Source of the DNA: Amblyomma americanum
Lineage: Eukaryota > Arthropoda > Arachnida > Ixodida > Ixodidae
Direction of reading: 5' to 3'
Length of the DNA stretch: 64,000 bases
NCBI RefSeq assembly: GCF_052857255.1
Contig: NW_027526506.1
Span: 496,001-560,000 of the forward strand
The notes below the pieces were generated by a model. The model did no database searches, was not told the DNA's origin, and saw only the letters and a list, made by a program, of their open reading frames with translations. The translations under genes and the position numbers were made by a program. Positions 60,786-64,000 of this stretch are shown piece by piece; position 1 is the first letter of the stretch; each line of letters opens with the position of its first letter.

Positions 60786-63700
60786 TCTTTATTGAGCCAA
60801 CCGCAGCTCTTCTTTTTCTCTCTGCTCGCACAATTCCCGTCTTTTTTGAGCCAACCGAAGCTCTTCTTTTTCTTTCTGCTCCCACAATTCCCGTCTTTCT
60901 TGAGCCAACCGAAGCTCTTCTTTTTCTTTCTGCTCACACATATCCCGTCTTTCTTGATCTAACCGAAGCTCTTTTTCTTTCTGCTCGCACAATTCTCGTC
61001 TTTCTTGAGCCAACCGAAGCTCTTCTTTTTCTTTTCTCGCACAATTCTCGTCTTTCTTGAGCCAACCGAAGCTCTTTTTTTTCGTTCTGCTCGCACAATT
61101 CTCGTCTCTCTTGAGCCAAACGAAGCTCTTCTTTTTCTTTCTGCTCGCACAATTCCCGTCTTTTTTGAGCCAACCGAAGTTCTTCTTGTTCTTTCTGCTC
61201 AAACAATTCCCGTCTTTCTTGAGCCAACCGAAGCTCTTCTTTTTCTTTATGCTCACCCAATTCTCGTCTTTCTTGAGCCAATCTAAGCTCTTCTTTTTCT
61301 TTCTGCTCGCAAAATTCCCGTCTTTCTTCAGCCAACCGAAACTCTTATTTTTCTTTCTGCTGGCACTATTAACGTCTTGAGCGAATTAAAGCTCTTCTTT
61401 TTCTTCCTGCTCGCACAATTCCCGTCTTTCATGAGCCAACCGAAGCTCTTCTTTTTGTTTCTGCTCGCACAATTCCCGTCTTTCTTGAGCCAACCGAAGC
61501 TCTTCTTTTTCTTTCTGCTCGCACAATTCCCCTCTTTCATGAGTCAACCGATGCTTCTCTTTTTCTTTCTGCTCGCACAATTCCCGCCTTTCTTGAGCTA
61601 ACCGAAGCTCTTCTTTTTCTTTCTGCTCTCAGAAATGCAGTTTTTCTTGAGCAAACCGAAGCTCTTCTTTTTCTTTCTGCTCGCACAATTCCCGTCTTTA
61701 TTGAGCCAACCGCAGCTCTTTTTCTTTCTGGTCGTACAATTCCCGTCTTTCTTGAGCCAGCCGAAGCTCTTCTTTTTCTTTTCTCGCACAATTCCCGTCT
61801 TTTTTAAGCCAACCGAAGCTCTTCCTTTTCTTTCTGCTCGCACAATTCACGTCTTTGTTGAGCCAACCGAAGCCTTTCTTTTTCTTTCTGTTCGCACAAT
61901 TTCCGTCTTTTTTGAGCCAACCGAAGCTCTTCTTTTTCTTTCAGCTCGCACAATTCCCGTCTTTCTTGAGCCAACGGAAGCTCTTCTTTTTCTTTCTGCT
62001 CGCACAATTCCCGTCTTTCTCGAGCCAACCGAAGCTCTTCTTTTTCTTTCTGCTCGCACAATTGCCGTCTTGAGCCAATCGAAGCTCTTCTTTTTCTTTC
62101 TGCTCGCACAATTCCCTTCTTTCTTGAGCCGACCGAAGCTCTTCTTTTTCTTTCTGCTCGCACAATTCCCGTCTTTATTGAGCCAACTGCAGCTCTTCTT
62201 TTTCTTTCTGCTCGCACAATTCCCGTCTTTTTTGAGCCAACCGAAGCTCTTTTTTTTCTTTCTGCTCGCAAAATTAACGTCTTTCTTGAGCCACCCGAAG
62301 CTCTTCTTTTTCTTTCTGCTCAAACAATTCCCGTCTTTCTTGAGCCAACCAAAGTTCTTCTTTTTCTTTCTGCTCACACAATTCCCGTCTTTCTTGAGCC
62401 AACCGAAGCTCTTCTTTTTCTTTCTGCTCCCAAAATTCCCGTCTTTCTTGAGCCAACCGAAGCTCTTCTTTTTCTTTCTGCTCGCAGAAATGCAGTTTTT
62501 CTTGAGCAAACCGAAGCTCTTCTTTTTCTTTCTGCTCGCACAATTCCCGTCTTTATTGAGCCAACCGCAGCTCTTCTTTTTCTCTCTGCTCGCACAATTC
62601 CCGTCTTTTTTGAGCCAACCGAAGCTCTTCTTTTTCTTTCTGCTCCCACAATTCCCGTCTTTCTTGAGCCAACCGAAGCTCTTCTTTTTCTTTCTGCTCA
62701 CACATATCCCGTCTTTCTTGATCTAACCGAAGCTCTTTTTCTTTCTGCTCGCACAATTCTCGTCTTTCTTGAGCCAACCGAAGCTCCTCTTTTTCTTTTC
62801 TCGCACAATTCCCGTCTTTCTTGAGCCAACCGAAGCTCTTTTTTTTCGTTCTGCTCGCACAATTCTCGTCTCTCTTGAGCCAAACGAAGCTCTTCTTTTT
62901 CTTTCTGCTCGTACAATTCCCGTCTTTTTTGAGCCAACCGAAGTTCTTCTTGTTCTTTCTGCTCAAACAATTCCCGTCTGTCTTGAGCCAACCGAAGCTC
63001 TTCTTTTTCTTTATGCTCGCCCAATTCTCGTCTTTCTTGAGCCAATCTAAGCTCTTCTTTTTCTTTCTGCTCGCACAATTCCCGTCTTTCTTGAGCCAAC
63101 CGAAGCTCTTCTTTTTGTTTCTGCTCGCACAATTCCCGTCTTTCTTGAGCCAACCGAAGCTCTTCTTTTTCTTTCTGCTCGCACAATTCCCCTCTTTCAT
63201 GAGCCAACCGAAGCTTCTCTTTTTCTTTCTGCTCGCACAATTCCCGCCTTTCTTGAGCTAACCGAAGCTCTTCTTTTTCTTTCTGCTCACACATATCCCG
63301 TCTTTCTTGAGCTAACCGAAGCACTTTTTCTTTCTTCTCGCACAATTCCCGTTTTTCTTGAGCCAACCGAAGCTCTTCTTTTTCTTTTCTCGCACAATTC
63401 CCGTCTTTCTTGCGCCAACCGAAGCTCTTCTTTTTCTTTCTGCTTGCACAATTCTCGTCTCCCTTGAGCCAACCGAAGCTCTTCTATTTCTTTCTGCTCG
63501 CACAATTCCCGTCTTTTTTGAGCCAACCGAAGTTCTTCTTTTTCTTTCTGCTCACACAATTCCCGTCTTTCTTGAGCCAACCGAAGCTCTTCTTTTTCTT
63601 TCTGCTCGAACAATTGCCGTCTTTCTTGAGTACACCGAAGCTCTTCTTTTTCTTTCTGCTCGAAAATTCCCGTCTTTCTTGAGCCAACCGAAGCTCTTCT

Positions 63701-64000
63701 TTTTCTTTCTGCTCCCACAATTCCCGTCTTTCTTGAGCCAACCGAAGCTCTTCTTTTTCTTTCTGCTCGCAGAAATGCAGTTTTTCTTGAGCAAACCGAA
63801 GCTCTTCTTTTTCTTTCTGCTCGCACAATTCCCGTCATTATTGAGCCAACCGCAGCTCTTTTTCTTTCTGGTCGTACAATTCCCGTCTTTCTTGAGCCAG
63901 CCGAAGCTCTTCTTTTTCTTTTCTCGCACAATTCCCGTCTTTTTTAAGCCAACCGAAGCTCTTCCTTTTCTTTCTGCTCGCACAATTCACGTCTTTGTTG
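60786..64000. repeat. 3.7 kb block, copy 2 with two internal deletions, truncated by the window end
   Basis: Compared with 54,060-57,800 this copy lacks 426 bp at about 61,615 and 104 bp at about 63,110. The 104-bp loss equals one 54-bp unit plus the 50-bp marker unit, so it removes exactly two units. The copy continues past base 64,000. Confidence 0.85.

Larger units (their letters stand above)
625..61400. repeat. 28 copies of a diverged 50-bp marker unit
   Basis: A distinct unit replaces the usual gctcgcacaattcccg with ctggcactattaacg, lacks four bases (tctt in place of tctttctt) and is followed by gagcgaattaaag. The ggcactat core starts at 663, 4147, 6503, 9075, 10143, 10562, 11469, 12529, 13701, 14760, 17013, 18990, 21084, 22481, 25005, 30473, 36954, 38398, 40328, 42309, 46011, 47455, 49490, 53192, 54636, 56826, 59766 and 61362. 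On the - strand the unit carries stops in the RAS-type reading and an Asn-Ser-Leu-Lys-Thr stretch in KSF. Private variants include a two-base loss at 4147, attgacg at 13701, and ctgctggcac at 54636, 56826 and 61362. Its spacings (for example 7,181 bp between 42309 and 49490, 46011 and 53192, and 47455 and 54636) expose the block duplications. Confidence 0.93.
1..64000. repeat. 54-bp tandem satellite array filling the window
   Basis: Every part of the window reads as direct repeats of one unit of about 54 bp. On the + strand a unit starts with gagccaaccgaagctcttc, continues through a T/C-rich stretch, then has gctcgcacaattcccgtc, and ends in tttctt. Most units are 54 bp. Recurrent length variants are 51 bp (three bases missing after gaagctctt), 52 bp (cttttctcgc in place of ctttctgctcgc), 50 bp, and homopolymer variants of plus or minus one. 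All units have the same orientation and no spacer or unique sequence was seen. Both ends of the window are inside the array, so its full length is above 64 kb. GCTCTTC occurs in most units, and a GAGC/GCTC inverted repeat brackets eight bases at the start of each unit. Most single-base variants recur in many units, which shows that units were copied in blocks. Confidence 0.98.
1..64000 (-). pseudogene. Decayed coding repeat: 18-residue charged helical repeat (ERREL frame)
   Basis: Read on the - strand, the consensus unit gives ERRELCEQKEKEELRLAQ: six Glu, five Arg/Lys, three Leu and one Cys. This composition is typical of coiled-coil or single-alpha-helix (ER/K) segments. Eighteen residues equal five turns of an alpha helix, and Leu5/Leu16 and Cys6/Ala17 follow a 7+11 spacing, a known coiled-coil periodicity. 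Recurrent unit differences are often silent in this frame: CGG/CGA, CGG/AGA, CTT/CTG, TTG/TTA, TTG/CTG, GCT/GCG and TGC/TGT. That supports a coding origin. No intact gene remains: units with gtctttattgag, gctcttac, ttttaagcc or tttttatttctg put TAA in this frame, and odd-length units shift it. No signal peptide, other domain, promoter or initiator can be recognised. Alternatives are a satellite that is open only because T is rare on the - strand, or exons of a spliced gene whose introns are also repeat-derived. The family was not identified. Confidence 0.4.

Noticed and set aside
1..64000. CRISPR array
   Set aside because: Units are contiguous direct repeats without unique spacers, and no cas-like gene is present.
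1..64000. Giant intact coiled-coil gene on the - strand
   Set aside because: Recurrent TAA units and 50-, 52- and 53-bp units interrupt the ERREL frame every few hundred bases, and no continuous path longer than 426 codons exists.
1..64000. All-open minus-strand frames as evidence of overlapping genes
   Set aside because: With T only about 15% of the - strand unit, stop codons are expected to be rare. Eighteen codons without a stop in each frame is not surprising.
1..64000. GAGC/GCTC inverted repeat in each unit as a functional hairpin
   Set aside because: The stem is only four base pairs around eight bases and is not extended or preserved by compensatory changes.
1..64000. Identification as trichohyalin, a trypanosomatid repetitive antigen or another named repeat protein
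   Set aside because: Only the general Glu/Arg/Lys-rich helical character is shared. I recognise no diagnostic motif, so no family or gene symbol is assigned.

Overview
The whole 64 kb window is one uninterrupted tandem array of a roughly 54-bp unit, about 1,190 copies, all in the same orientation. The first and last bases both lie inside the array. I see no unique flanking sequence, RNA gene, mobile element or conventional gene. The + strand is pyrimidine-rich: the consensus unit has 21 T, 18 C, 8 A and 7 G, so 72% pyrimidine and 46% GC. The organism cannot be named. A gene-free coding-type satellite longer than 64 kb fits a eukaryotic genome far better than a bacterial one, but that is inference.

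On the - strand the consensus unit is open in all three frames. One frame gives the 18-residue repeat ERRELCEQKEKEELRLAQ (called ERREL here), a charged, helix-forming sequence. The second gives RKTGIVRAERKRRASVGS (RAS frame). The third gives KKDGNCASRKKKKSFGWL (KSF frame). Many recurrent differences between units are synonymous in ERREL but cause replacements or stops in the other two frames, so the unit probably arose as a coding repeat read in ERREL. The array as it stands is not one gene. Recurrent unit types carry a TAA in ERREL, and 50-, 52- and 53-bp units and +1 units shift the frame. The longest - strand open stretch is 426 codons.

Layout. 0-2.4 kb: mixed units. About 2.4-9.9 kb: three copies of a 2.36-2.57 kb block. 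About 10.8-15.25 kb: a 2.23 kb tandem pair. 15.3-20.2 kb: mosaic segments, part of them repeated 4.18 kb apart. 20.24-23.03 kb: a 1,397-bp tandem pair. 25.65-30.27 kb: a 2,307-bp tandem pair that looks identical. 30.9-39 kb: diverged copies of the same material. 40.3-54.6 kb: a 7.18 kb tandem duplication, each copy holding its own 1,556-bp tandem pair. 54.06-57.80 kb: a block that recurs at 60.79-64.0 kb with two internal deletions. The array therefore has higher-order structure at several levels, as expected from repeated unequal exchange or block amplification. No genes work together here; the interest lies in the coding origin, the frame behaviour and the amplification history.
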